A stretch of DNA of 9,743 nucleotides from Thiotrichaceae bacterium (GCA_027024625.1 JALVRY010000411.1:1-9743), one strand, 5' to 3'. Counted from the stretch's first letter, positions 1-5,719 are shown. Program-made: numbers and translations. Notes: a model not told the origin generated them from the sequence alone.

Positions 1-329
1 CTATTTTTATGATGTATGATGAACCGTTTGTTGGTTTAGATCCGATTACAATGGGAGTTGCGGTGAGTTTAATTCGAGAGTTACACAATGCACTTGGTAT
101 GTCGAGCATTGTTGTCTCTCATGATATCCATGAGGTACTTTCTATAGCAGATGATATTAACTTAATTGCGAATGGTAAAGTTATTGCTTCTGGAACAACG
201 GATGAAATCCAAAATTCTGATTCAGAATGGGTACAACAATTCATTCATGGTAAGCCCAATGGTCCTGTTCCGTTTCATTATCCAACAAAAGATAACTACC
301 GAAGTCAATTAATGCAGGAGAGGTTTTAG
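1..329 (+). CDS. mlaF: MlaF, ATPase of the Mla phospholipid transporter (3' part, 5' end outside window)
   Basis: This is the C-terminal ~109 residues of an ABC ATPase; the reading frame is open to the left edge, so the gene begins upstream. The visible part opens with the Walker B segment ([14 protein letters not shown], with the catalytic Glu) and the D-loop, followed by the H-switch His in VSHDIHEV. The tail, with GPVPFHYP, matches my memory of the MlaF C-terminus (GPVPFRYP in E. coli) and separates it from other ABC ATPases. In the family, MlaF powers the inner-membrane MlaFEDB complex, which moves phospholipids between inner and outer membranes. Its stop overlaps the mlaE start by one base, and mlaE, mlaD and mlaB follow, so they are almost certainly co-transcribed. 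The promoter lies outside the window. Confidence 0.93.
   Translation, partial: IFMMYDEPFVGLDPITMGVAVSLIRELHNALGMSSIVVSHDIHEVLSIADDINLIANGKVIASGTTDEIQNSDSEWVQQFIHGKPNGPVPFHYPTKDNYRSQLMQERF
316..323 (+). promoter_or_regulatory. Ribosome binding site of mlaE
   Basis: AGGAGAGG lies 5 bases before the GTG at 329 and 8 bases before the in-frame TTG at 332. It supports a non-ATG start for mlaE at one of these two adjacent codons, inside the end of mlaF. Confidence 0.7.
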
Positions 330-1111
330 TGTTGAACTTCTTGCAAAATTTAGGAGCCTCAAGTCTAGGTTTTATTGAGAGACTAGGACGTGCAAATCTT
401 TTTATTTTTCACACGTTAATCGGTGTAACTGATTTATTTAGACGCCCTCGTTTGTTGGTAAAAGAAATCCATTCTGTTGGTTTTTTGTCATTACTAATTA
501 TTGTTGTTTCAGGTTTTTTTGTTGGCATGGTATTAGGCTTACAGGGCTATATCACTTTAGTAAAATTTAGTGCAGAAGAAGCATTAGGTGGAATGGTTGC
601 ACTTTCTTTGGTAAGAGAGCTTGGGCCAGTTGTTACGGCACTGCTTTTTGCTGGGCGAGCAGGATCGGCATTAACGGCTGAAATTGGTTTAATGAAAACC
701 ACAGAGCAATTAGCAAGTATGGAGATGATGGCGGTTGATCCTATTCATCGGGTTATCACGCCAAGATTTATTGCAGGTATTATTTCAATGCCATTGTTAG
801 CGGCTATATTCAGTGCAGTTGGTATTTATGGCGGTTATTTTGTTGGAACAGGGATGTTAGGAGTAGACTCTGGTGCGTTTTGGTCACAAATGCAATCCAA
901 TGTAAGCTTGCAAGATGATATTTTAAATGGAGTGATTAAGAGCTTCGTTTTTGGAATAGCGATTTCATGGATAGCTGTATTTGAAGGCTATGATACGGAG
1001 CCCACATCACAAGGAATAAGCCGAGCAACAACACGTACAGTGGTATATTCTGCGCTAGTGGTATTGGGCTTGGACTTTATTTTAACAGGATTGATGTTTG
1101 GTGATTTTTAG
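329..1111 (+). CDS. mlaE: MlaE, permease of the Mla phospholipid transporter
   Basis: The protein has 260 residues, the usual MlaE length, and is an integral inner-membrane MlaE-family permease. An amphipathic N-terminal segment precedes several hydrophobic segments (roughly residues 50-75, 90-115, 147-175, 198-220 and 235-255). The family hallmark is the coupling region around residues 95-140, with [20 protein letters not shown], then [14 protein letters not shown] and MAVDP, which contacts the MlaF ATPase. The dimer forms the membrane part of MlaFEDB. The start is GTG, overlapping the mlaF TAG, with a good ribosome site; the next codon, TTG, is an equally possible start. A gap of 26 bases separates it from mlaD. 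The assignment is secure from sequence and operon context. Confidence 0.95.
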   Translation: MLNFLQNLGASSLGFIERLGRANLFIFHTLIGVTDLFRRPRLLVKEIHSVGFLSLLIIVVSGFFVGMVLGLQGYITLVKFSAEEALGGMVALSLVRELGPVVTALLFAGRAGSALTAEIGLMKTTEQLASMEMMAVDPIHRVITPRFIAGIISMPLLAAIFSAVGIYGGYFVGTGMLGVDSGAFWSQMQSNVSLQDDILNGVIKSFVFGIAISWIAVFEGYDTEPTSQGISRATTRTVVYSALVVLGLDFILTGLMFGDF

Positions 1112-1137
1112 AATCACTATTTAGATTAGGTATAAAC

Positions 1138-1602
1138 ATGGTAACAACGAGAAAAGTTGAAATATTAGTAGGCCTGTTTGTGATTTTAGGCTTTGCTGCA
1201 TTGCTAGTGCTTGCTGTTAAGGTGAGTAATTTGGGTGGATTTTCTCAAGCTAAATCTTATTCAGTTAAAGCATATTTTGAGAATGTGGGTGGTTTAAAGC
1301 CTCAAGCTCCGGTCACAATGTCCGGTGTGAAGGTAGGAGAAGTAAGTTCGATAGAGTATGATCCTAAACGCTACCAAGCTGTTGTTTCTATGAATATTCT
1401 ATCACAGTATGATTTTTTATCATCTGATACACAGGCCAGTATTTATACGGCGGGTTTGCTTGGTGCTCAATACATCACTTTGGCTCCAGGTGCAGAGGAG
1501 GAAACACTAAAGAATGGTGATGTTATCCAATATACGCAATCTGCTTTGGTGCTAGAAGAAATTATTGGTCAGTTTCTTGTTAATGTGGCATCGAAAAAAT
1601 AA
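1138..1602 (+). CDS. mlaD: MlaD, MCE-domain lipid-binding subunit (short C-terminus)
   Basis: The 154-residue protein has one N-terminal transmembrane helix (about 8-28) and one periplasmic MCE domain (about 40-118). The typical motif is ENVGGLKPQAPVTMSGVKVG, followed by TAGLLGAQYITL. The end, with TQSALVLEEIIGQFL, matches the hydrophobic helix that lines the central channel of the MlaD hexamer. E. coli MlaD, about 183 residues, continues with a polar, probably disordered tail, which is missing here; this protein stops at VASKK. In the family, MlaD passes phospholipid to the periplasmic carrier MlaC, but no mlaC follows. Its TAA overlaps the ATG of the next gene by one base, which implies translational coupling. 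The start is ATG with a modest TTAGGT element a few bases upstream. Confidence 0.93.
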   Translation: MVTTRKVEILVGLFVILGFAALLVLAVKVSNLGGFSQAKSYSVKAYFENVGGLKPQAPVTMSGVKVGEVSSIEYDPKRYQAVVSMNILSQYDFLSSDTQASIYTAGLLGAQYITLAPGAEEETLKNGDVIQYTQSALVLEEIIGQFLVNVASKK

Positions 1603-1931
1603 TGGCTATTCAAGAGCAGAATGATGTTTCATTTTATCAAAAAGATGGTGTTTTTATTCTTGTTGGAAAGTTGGTATTTTCGACTGTTTCATCACTGATA
1701 GCGAAGAGTGCTTTATTTATTGATAAGTCTGATATGCAAAGCAATAAGATTATTATCAATTGTTCTCAGATTACACATATTGATAGTGCGGGCATTGCTC
1801 TTTTCTTAGATTGGAAAAGAAAAGCAGCTAAAGAAAAAAAAGATATAGAGTTTGAAATGTTACCCAAGCAGGCAAAACTACTTATTCATGCCGCGCATTT
1901 GAATGAAATTTTAGCGGTTGATGATCTCTAA
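1602..1931 (+). CDS. mlaB: MlaB-like STAS-domain protein
   Basis: This 109-residue soluble protein consists of a single STAS domain. The key segment is IIINCSQITHIDSAGIALFLDW, in which the DSAG loop carries the Ser/Thr position seen in STAS proteins, followed by the helix of the fold. In the Mla system MlaB binds MlaF and stabilises the ATPase. The gene starts on the last base of mlaD's stop (TAATG) and has no visible ribosome site of its own, so it is probably translated by coupling. It directly follows mlaD, where mlaC is found in E. coli, and it is the last gene of the operon; the converging yceF ends only 16 bases away. STAS proteins are diverse, so the name rests partly on position. Confidence 0.85.
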   Translation: MAIQEQNDVSFYQKDGVFILVGKLVFSTVSSLIAKSALFIDKSDMQSNKIIINCSQITHIDSAGIALFLDWKRKAAKEKKDIEFEMLPKQAKLLIHAAHLNEILAVDDL

Positions 1932-1947
1932 TGGCGGTTAAAGTGTT

Positions 1948-2532
1948 TTAAGGTAGGTTAATCCCTTTCTCTCGCAACATTTGAGTCAAACGAATTAGTG
2001 GAAGACCGATTAATGCGGTCGGGTCGCTTCCCGTAAATCCTTCAAATAAAGTAATGCCTAGACCTTCAGACTTAAAGCTTCCTGCACAGTTATAGGGTTG
2101 CTCATTATGCAGATAGTTATTAATTTCGGCATGGCTTAGCTTCCGAAATTTTACTCCATAAGGCACTAAATCAAGTTGGTATTCTTGTGTTTGGCTATCA
2201 TAAAGACATAATCCAGTCAGAAAGCTGACTTCTTCCCCTGAACTATCACTTAACTGTTTGACAGCAGTAGCATGATCTCTAGGTTTTCCCAGTATTTTTC
2301 CATTTAAGACGGCACATTGATCTGAGCCAATAATAAGAGAGTTAGGATGTTCGGTGGCAATAGCTTTAGCCTTTTCTAAAGATAAACGCTTTACCATATC
2401 TTCTGCGTTTTCATTATCTAAATGCGTTTCGTCAATATCAGGTGAGTAAGTTTGATAATCTAGCTGTAGGCGATCCAACAATTCTTTTCGAAAAGGAGAA
2501 CTTGAGCCAAGAATAAGAGTTTTTTCTGTCAT
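1948..2532 (-). CDS. yceF: Maf-family nucleotide pyrophosphatase, YceF type
   Basis: The 194-residue protein has the full Maf fold and the usual length. Family motifs are LILGSSSPFRKELL near residues 6-19 (nucleotide-binding SSSP.R), DIDET at 32-36, LIIGSDQ at 66-72 with the likely catalytic Asp71, GKP at 82-84, and CAGSFKSEGLGITLFE later on. This last block and IGLPLIRLTQML closely resemble E. coli YceF, which hydrolyses 7-methyl-GTP to the monophosphate, rather than the dTTP/UTP-acting YhdE. House-cleaning of modified nucleotides in the cytoplasm is the expected role. I see no strong Shine-Dalgarno before the ATG. A terminator separates it from the upstream gene, so it probably has its own promoter, which I could not identify. 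It is convergent with the mla operon. Confidence 0.92.
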   Translation of the reverse strand: MTEKTLILGSSSPFRKELLDRLQLDYQTYSPDIDETHLDNENAEDMVKRLSLEKAKAIATEHPNSLIIGSDQCAVLNGKILGKPRDHATAVKQLSDSSGEEVSFLTGLCLYDSQTQEYQLDLVPYGVKFRKLSHAEINNYLHNEQPYNCAGSFKSEGLGITLFEGFTGSDPTALIGLPLIRLTQMLREKGINLP

Positions 2533-2552
2533 TTGATAATTTCTAATCGGGG

Positions 2553-2592
2553 AAATAAAAAAGCAGGCGATATTATTAAGTAGTACCGCCTG
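2553..2592 (-). terminator. Rho-independent terminator of the membrane-protein gene at 2654-3241
   Basis: On the minus strand a perfect 6-bp CAGGCG/CGCCTG stem (2587-2592 with 2564-2569), extendable by A-T and G-T pairs, encloses a 17-base loop. It is followed by CTTTTTTATTT. It lies just after the stop of the upstream membrane-protein gene and before yceF. Confidence 0.75.
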
Positions 2593-2653
2593 TTTAGGAT
2601 GTGGTTTTTGTTTTCTGCTTTGAGCTTAAATCCTAGATAAGTTTCTACAGATA

Positions 2654-3241
2654 TTAATAAAAATTAGGGTACTTGGGACGAGTAAAATGGCTGATAACAA
2701 AGGCGGCAAAAAACCAACCAATTAATAGGTCAAGTATGCTTATTATTGTGTAGTAGGTAGGGAAAAAGAACCAGTTCATATAAGGAATATAAGTAACAAT
2801 GGCTGCTGCTAATGCGAAAAGTATGACTTGGAAGAAACGCCCGCTAAACTGAGTATGTGGTTTGATAAGAACTAAGCCTGTCACAATAATGGCAGCAATA
2901 ATTTGGGTAATTAGTGCAACGACTAGTTGCTGAATCATATTCGCATCTGTGCCACCTTTCCAGACAGAGGCAAGCACAATGGGGCCAGTTTCTTTCCTTT
3001 TCATGCTACTTGCGATTGCTTCATCTATTGTTGTTTGTGAGGCTGAGCCAGATAATTTAAAGCTTAGGGGAAGCATATACATACCCGATTCTGGTAATTC
3101 CTCTATAAAGGCTGTTGCTGCATTCTCATCGGGAAATTTTTCTAAGGTTGAAATATGCCAGTCTAAGACTGTCCAAGAAATTGCACCCCATATAAAGAGT
3201 ACGAGTCCGCCAAGTATTCCGCCTTTTAGTAATTTACCCAT
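2654..3241 (-). CDS. Unrecognised four-helix membrane protein
   Basis: I do not recognise this 195-residue protein. It has one hydrophobic helix at the N-terminus (about 7-26, ending FIWGAISWTV), then an extracytoplasmic-looking domain of about 75 residues (ISTLEKFPDE, LPESGMYMLP). Three closely spaced hydrophobic segments follow at about 103-126, 135-152 and 160-186, and a short basic tail ends it (TRPKYPNFY). The soluble part has no Cys pairs or metal-type motifs. The ATG is preceded by AGGAAA about 8 bases upstream, which supports the start. It is a single-gene unit: its own terminator follows, and the gene upstream on the other side of the intergenic region is the oppositely oriented RNA locus. 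A membrane location is well supported; any function would be a guess. Confidence 0.8.
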   Translation of the reverse strand: MGKLLKGGILGGLVLFIWGAISWTVLDWHISTLEKFPDENAATAFIEELPESGMYMLPLSFKLSGSASQTTIDEAIASSMKRKETGPIVLASVWKGGTDANMIQQLVVALITQIIAAIIVTGLVLIKPHTQFSGRFFQVILFALAAAIVTYIPYMNWFFFPTYYTIISILDLLIGWFFAAFVISHFTRPKYPNFY

Positions 3242-3525
3242 GTTTGGGTTTCCTATTGTAGGTTGATCATAAATCTGCTGCCTTTCAGTATGGGGCTTAG
3301 CACAGATGGCTCTACTAGAAATGTAGCATTCCTAGAATATCGGTGTTTGATTATAGTAGATACTTATTGCTTATGTGTCTACCTGTCGAAAATAGAGTCA
3401 CAATTGTCACCTGCCAATTATTTTGTCAGTTATTAACACATTATTGTTTGTCATTATGCTGTCACATCATGCCTAATAATAAATTAAAGTCATTATATAC
3501 AAAGACTTAGTGGCTGACATGATTG
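3242..3525. other. Intergenic region upstream of the membrane-protein gene and of the sigma-54 promoter
   Basis: There is no credible protein gene here. The left part is the 5' region of the minus-strand membrane-protein gene; TATAAT on the minus strand at 3350-3355 could be a -10 element, but no good -35 goes with it. An imperfect 9-bp inverted repeat (CTAGAAATG/CATTCCTAG, 3315-3335, one mismatch) may be an operator or a leader hairpin. The right part carries the TGTCA repeats described separately. Confidence 0.5.
3397..3464 (+). promoter_or_regulatory. Candidate upstream activator sites (TGTCA repeats)
   Basis: TGTCA occurs four times in 60 bases, starting at 3405, 3424, 3449 and 3460, with a further GTCAC at 3397 and an inverted TGACA at 3515. 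Relative to the predicted RNA start near 3553 these lie about 90-150 bases upstream, the usual distance for activators of sigma-54 promoters. The repeats are seen directly; the role as activator sites is inferred. They do not match the NtrC or CbrB consensus sites that I know. Confidence 0.35.
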
Positions 3526-3542
3526 TTGGCACGAGCATTGCA
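3526..3542 (+). promoter_or_regulatory. Sigma-54 (RpoN) -24/-12 promoter
   Basis: TTGGCACGAGCATTGCA matches the sigma-54 consensus TGGCACG-N4-TTGCW at every defined position. GG lies at 3528-3529 and GC at 3540-3541, exactly 12 bases apart. It points right, into a region with no protein gene, and predicts an RNA start around 3552-3556. Transcription would need RpoN and an AAA+ enhancer-binding activator; neither gene is in the window. Confidence 0.85.
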
Positions 3543-3560
3543 TCATATTAATCAAGGGAT

Positions 3561-3593
3561 AACAAATAAGAATAAAAATAAAATAATAAGAAT
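3561..3593 (+). other. A-rich (AAN)n leader of the predicted RNA
   Basis: Within 33 bases, runs of AAN triplets occur in register: AAT AAG AAT AAA AAT AAA from 3565 to 3582, then AAT AAT AAG AAT from 3582 to 3593. Such A-R-N repeats are the kind of sequence bound by the distal face of Hfq. There is almost no C or G, so the segment should stay unpaired. Confidence 0.45.
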
Positions 3594-3618
3594 GCCTGAT
3601 GGATCAGGTTAGAAAGCA

Positions 3619-3686
3619 GCTAAAGAGGTGTTAGTGAGCACGAGAAACTAAAATAATAAACGGTTCACAGCACCTCACTTTTTAGC
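3619..3686 (+). other. Long interrupted stem with A-rich loop
   Basis: Three segments pair in order: GCTAAA (3619-3624) with TTTAGC (3681-3686), GAGGTG (3625-3630) with CACCTC (3671-3676), and GTGAGC (3634-3639) with GTTCAC (3663-3668, one G-U pair). Small internal loops separate them. The 23-base apical loop (3640-3662) is A-rich and contains AAAATAATAAA. Confidence 0.6.
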
Positions 3687-3702
3687 TTATTAATGAAACA
3701 AG

Positions 3703-3842
3703 GTATTAGATAATATGAACAATATCTAATACAAACAGAGCAAGCCCAAAAGAGACAAGATCAGCCCACATAAAATATAAAAATAAGATGGCGACTGTCT
3801 CACACTATGTAACTCCACTGAGTTTCAGTGGAGTTTACTTCT
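3703..3842 (+). repeat. Tandem RNA module, copy 1
   Basis: The module begins with a perfect 10-bp inverted repeat, GTATTAGATA/TATCTAATAC (3703-3712 and 3723-3732). The conserved 110-base block follows at 3733-3842. In it GAGACA (3752-3757) can pair with TGTCTC (3796-3801), with an inner GCC/GGC pair, around the A-rich stretch 3770-3787. It ends in an 11-bp perfect hairpin (3811-3835) and TTTACTTCT. Copy 2 lies exactly 153 bases downstream with 5 substitutions in the 110-base block. Confidence 0.85.
3811..3842 (+). terminator. Terminator-like hairpin, module 1
   Basis: AACTCCACTGA pairs perfectly with TCAGTGGAGTT (11 bp, loop GTT). The following TTTACTTCT is only moderately U-rich, so termination may be partial or the hairpin may mark a processing or 3'-end site. 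Confidence 0.5.
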
Positions 3843-3847
3843 AACAC

Positions 3848-3995
3848 GGTTTATAACTCGTTAAGCTATTATCAAGTTATAAACTAAACAGAGCAAGCCC
3901 AAAAGAGACAAGATCAGCCCGCATAAAATATAAAAATAAGATGGCGACTGTCTCACACTATGTAACCCCGCTGAATTTCAGTGGGGTTTACTTCT
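3848..3995 (+). repeat. Tandem RNA module, copy 2
   Basis: The order is the same as in copy 1. A perfect 10-bp inverted repeat, GTTTATAACT/AGTTATAAAC (3849-3858 and 3875-3884), is extendable by a G-T pair at 3848/3885. The 110-base block (3886-3995) has GAGACA (3905-3910) facing TGTCTC (3949-3954), then the 11-bp hairpin 3964-3988. The 5' hairpin has a different sequence and a longer loop (16 rather than 10 bases) than copy 1, while the block after it is about 95 percent identical. Confidence 0.85.
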
Positions 3996-4001
3996 TATTT
4001 T
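3964..4001 (+). terminator. Terminator-like hairpin, module 2; probable end of the RNA
   Basis: AACCCCGCTGA pairs with TCAGTGGGGTT (11 bp including one G-U, loop ATT), followed by TACTTCTTATTTT, a better U-rich tail than in module 1. On the opposite strand the tail is ACATAGTG, so it suits the plus-strand RNA better than ftsX, which ends from the other side 13 bases away. Confidence 0.65.
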
Positions 4002-4013
4002 CACAGCAAAAGT

Positions 4014-4985
4014 CTAAACAATTTTGTGGGAATTTCTACGCAAGTGTCGACCAACGGCAATCCATGCTCCCACTAAACCTAATAGTGAACTAGCGAGTAA
4101 TATTTTTGCGACAATTAAAACGCCAACGCCACTAATCACAAATTCACTTTCATATAAATGTGCTAATTTTTGCACGGGTGCAACTAAAAATAAAAGTGAG
4201 AAATGCACGATAACCAAGCTAAATATTCCGCCAAAGAAGCCATACCAAAGCCCTTCATATAAGAAGGGGCGACGAATATAGCGGTTGGTTGCTCCAATTA
4301 ATTGAGTAATTTCAATTTCATCTTTCCTGCCAACAATATTCAAACGAATGGTATTACCAACAACGAGTAAGACGGTAATACCTAATAAGATAGCAATAAC
4401 CAAGGTGATACGTTCTGCAATATGGATAATAGCTCGTAGCCTTTCTACCCATTCTAAATCAATTTGGACATCATCAACTTCAGGATATTTTTTTAGGTTT
4501 TTTGCAAAGGTATCCATATCCATTTCTAAATTACCCAATAGTGTTAGCTCTGGTGTCACAATAATGACATGGGGTAGGGGGTTTTCACCGAGTGTTTTTA
4601 ATGTTTCTGAAAAGCCACGAATATTATTGAATTTTTCAACGGCTTCATCTTTTGTAATGACCTGTGCAGAGCTAATTTCAGGCATTTCAGAGAACAGTTC
4701 AGCACGGTCTATTGCTTGCTGCTCTGTGACAGAATGTTTTAAAAATAAAGAAATAGTGGGAATTTCTCGCTCATCACTCGCAACGGTTTCTAGGTTTTTG
4801 AGTAAAATATATAAGCCAGTTGGTAAGGCTAAAGCAAGAGCAATAACGGCTAAAGTAATCCATGTTGAAAGTGGACTCAACCATAAGCGCTGTGAGCTAA
4901 AGCGGATAGAATTTTTGTGTTGATTAAGCCAAGCAGCAAAAGGTGAGGTTGTGCCTGCTTGTTTTTTTATATTTTTTTTAGCCAT
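4014..4985 (-). CDS. ftsX: FtsX, cell-division permease-like protein
   Basis: The 323-residue protein has the FtsX layout: a basic cytoplasmic N-terminus, a first transmembrane helix (about 41-63), an extracytoplasmic domain of about 125 residues, then three more helices (about 191-212, 246-268 and 288-312) and a short basic tail. RLNIVGRKDEIEITQLIGAT at about 214-233 is the conserved FtsX segment before helix 3. In the family, FtsEX sits at the division septum and activates cell-wall hydrolases through a periplasmic partner (EnvC in E. coli). The ATG overlaps the ftsE stop by one base (TAATG), implying coupled translation. The gene is the last of the cluster; rpoH, which follows ftsX in E. 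coli, is absent here. Confidence is high. Confidence 0.93.
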   Translation of the reverse strand: MAKKNIKKQAGTTSPFAAWLNQHKNSIRFSSQRLWLSPLSTWITLAVIALALALPTGLYILLKNLETVASDEREIPTISLFLKHSVTEQQAIDRAELFSEMPEISSAQVITKDEAVEKFNNIRGFSETLKTLGENPLPHVIIVTPELTLLGNLEMDMDTFAKNLKKYPEVDDVQIDLEWVERLRAIIHIAERITLVIAILLGITVLLVVGNTIRLNIVGRKDEIEITQLIGATNRYIRRPFLYEGLWYGFFGGIFSLVIVHFSLLFLVAPVQKLAHLYESEFVISGVGVLIVAKILLASSLLGLVGAWIAVGRHLRRNSHKIV

Positions 4986-5632
4986 TAAGACTCTACCTTT
5001 TGTAAAACAATAGTCCGTTTGTTCATTTGTTCGATGAGGGCATGGTCGTGGCTTGCGATAAGCACGGTTGTTCCTAGCTCATTAAACTGAGAAAAAGTAT
5101 ACATAATATCTTCTGCTAACTCTGGGTCTAGGTTGCCTGTTGGTTCATCAGCGAGAAGAATTGTAGGCTTATTCACAACGGCTCGAGCAATACCGACACG
5201 CTGTTTTTCTCCAGCAGACAGCATTAATGGTGAACACTTTTCTTTGTTGCTTAGATTCACCTTATCTAATGCGGCATGCACACGATGTTCAATTTCATCA
5301 TGACAAATACCAGCGATATGCAAGGGTAAAGCCACATTATCAAATATGGATTGTTCTGACAGCAGGCGAGGGTCTTGATAAATAAAGCCAATTTTGCGCC
5401 GATAATCAGGAATTTGGGCTTTAGTCAGTGATTTAAGAGAAGTTCCTGCAATGGATACGTCACCCTCTGTTGGGCGTTCTAAAAGAGCAATTAATTTGAG
5501 TAAGGTACTTTTACCTGCACCTGAGTTGCCCGTCAAAAAGGCCATTTCTCCAGACTTTATTGCTAAATTGACGTTATACAGGGCAAGTTGCCCTGTTGGA
5601 TATTTTTTGCTGACACGTTTAAATTCAATCAT
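4985..5632 (-). CDS. ftsE: FtsE, cell-division ABC ATPase
   Basis: This 215-residue ABC ATPase is of normal FtsE length. Visible motifs are Walker A GNSGAGKST (35-43), Q-loop Gln86 in GFIYQDPRLL, signature LSAGEKQRVGIARA (138-151), Walker B ILLADEP (158-164) followed by TGNLD, and the switch His195 in ASHD. The signature reads LSAGEKQ instead of the commoner LSGGEQQ; the essential Ser and second Gly are kept, so it should be active. It pairs with FtsX, whose start overlaps its stop. The 87-base gap to ftsY contains no clear terminator, so ftsY, ftsE and ftsX may form one operon, but a separate promoter is not excluded. Confidence 0.94.
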   Translation of the reverse strand: MIEFKRVSKKYPTGQLALYNVNLAIKSGEMAFLTGNSGAGKSTLLKLIALLERPTEGDVSIAGTSLKSLTKAQIPDYRRKIGFIYQDPRLLSEQSIFDNVALPLHIAGICHDEIEHRVHAALDKVNLSNKEKCSPLMLSAGEKQRVGIARAVVNKPTILLADEPTGNLDPELAEDIMYTFSQFNELGTTVLIASHDHALIEQMNKRTIVLQKVES

Positions 5633-5719
5633 TCTTTTTGTTAATTCGTTAGTAAGTCACTGAACAGAAAAATAATAAATCTGCTGCTTACATTGTTAGG
5701 TCTAAGGTTATTATGTCTG

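Larger units (their letters stand above)
3553..4000 (+). ncRNA. Predicted sigma-54-driven structured regulatory RNA with two tandem modules
   Basis: About 450 nt between the sigma-54 promoter and a terminator-like hairpin hold no convincing gene but contain ordered structure. In order: an A-rich (AAN)n leader (3561-3593); a hairpin with UGGA in its loop (3595-3608); a long interrupted stem with an A-rich loop (3619-3686); and two modules (3703-3842 and 3848-3995). Each module has a 10-bp hairpin, a core in which GAGACA pairs with TGTCTC around an A-rich loop, and an 11-bp hairpin followed by TTTACTTCT. Differences between the modules keep the pairing. The A-rich unpaired motifs suggest Hfq binding, and the general plan resembles CrcZ or NrsZ of Pseudomonas, but I see no sequence match to them. 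One long transcript, or processing after 3842 into shorter RNAs, are both possible. The 5' end is estimated from the promoter. Confidence 0.65.

Noticed and set aside
2949..3266. 105-codon open frame on the plus strand
   Set aside because: It is antisense to the membrane-protein gene, which has a ribosome site, hydrophobic helices and a terminator; the plus-strand translation looks like no protein.
3471..3500. IHF site between the TGTCA repeats and the promoter
   Set aside because: The region is AT-rich but no stretch matches the IHF consensus well enough to claim.
3592..3612. Tiny frame ATG CCT GAT GGA TCA GGT TAG as a leader peptide
   Set aside because: Six codons without a ribosome site, and the same bases form the GGA-loop hairpin.
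3619..3686. Integron attC-like site
   Set aside because: The stem is long and interrupted, but the GTTRRRY/RYYYAAC core sites are absent and no gene cassettes or integrase are present.
3703..3995. CRISPR array or insertion-sequence remnant
   Set aside because: There are only two repeats, too long (110 bases) and with no uniform spacers for CRISPR. No transposase, target-site duplication or matching outer terminal inverted repeats are visible.
4024..4923. Two plus-strand open frames over ftsX (85 and 191 codons)
   Set aside because: They are antisense shadows of ftsX; the real gene is unambiguous.
5633..5719. Terminator between ftsY and ftsE
   Set aside because: Only a weak GTAAGT/GCTTAC pairing with a long loop and no adjacent U-tract; not supportable.
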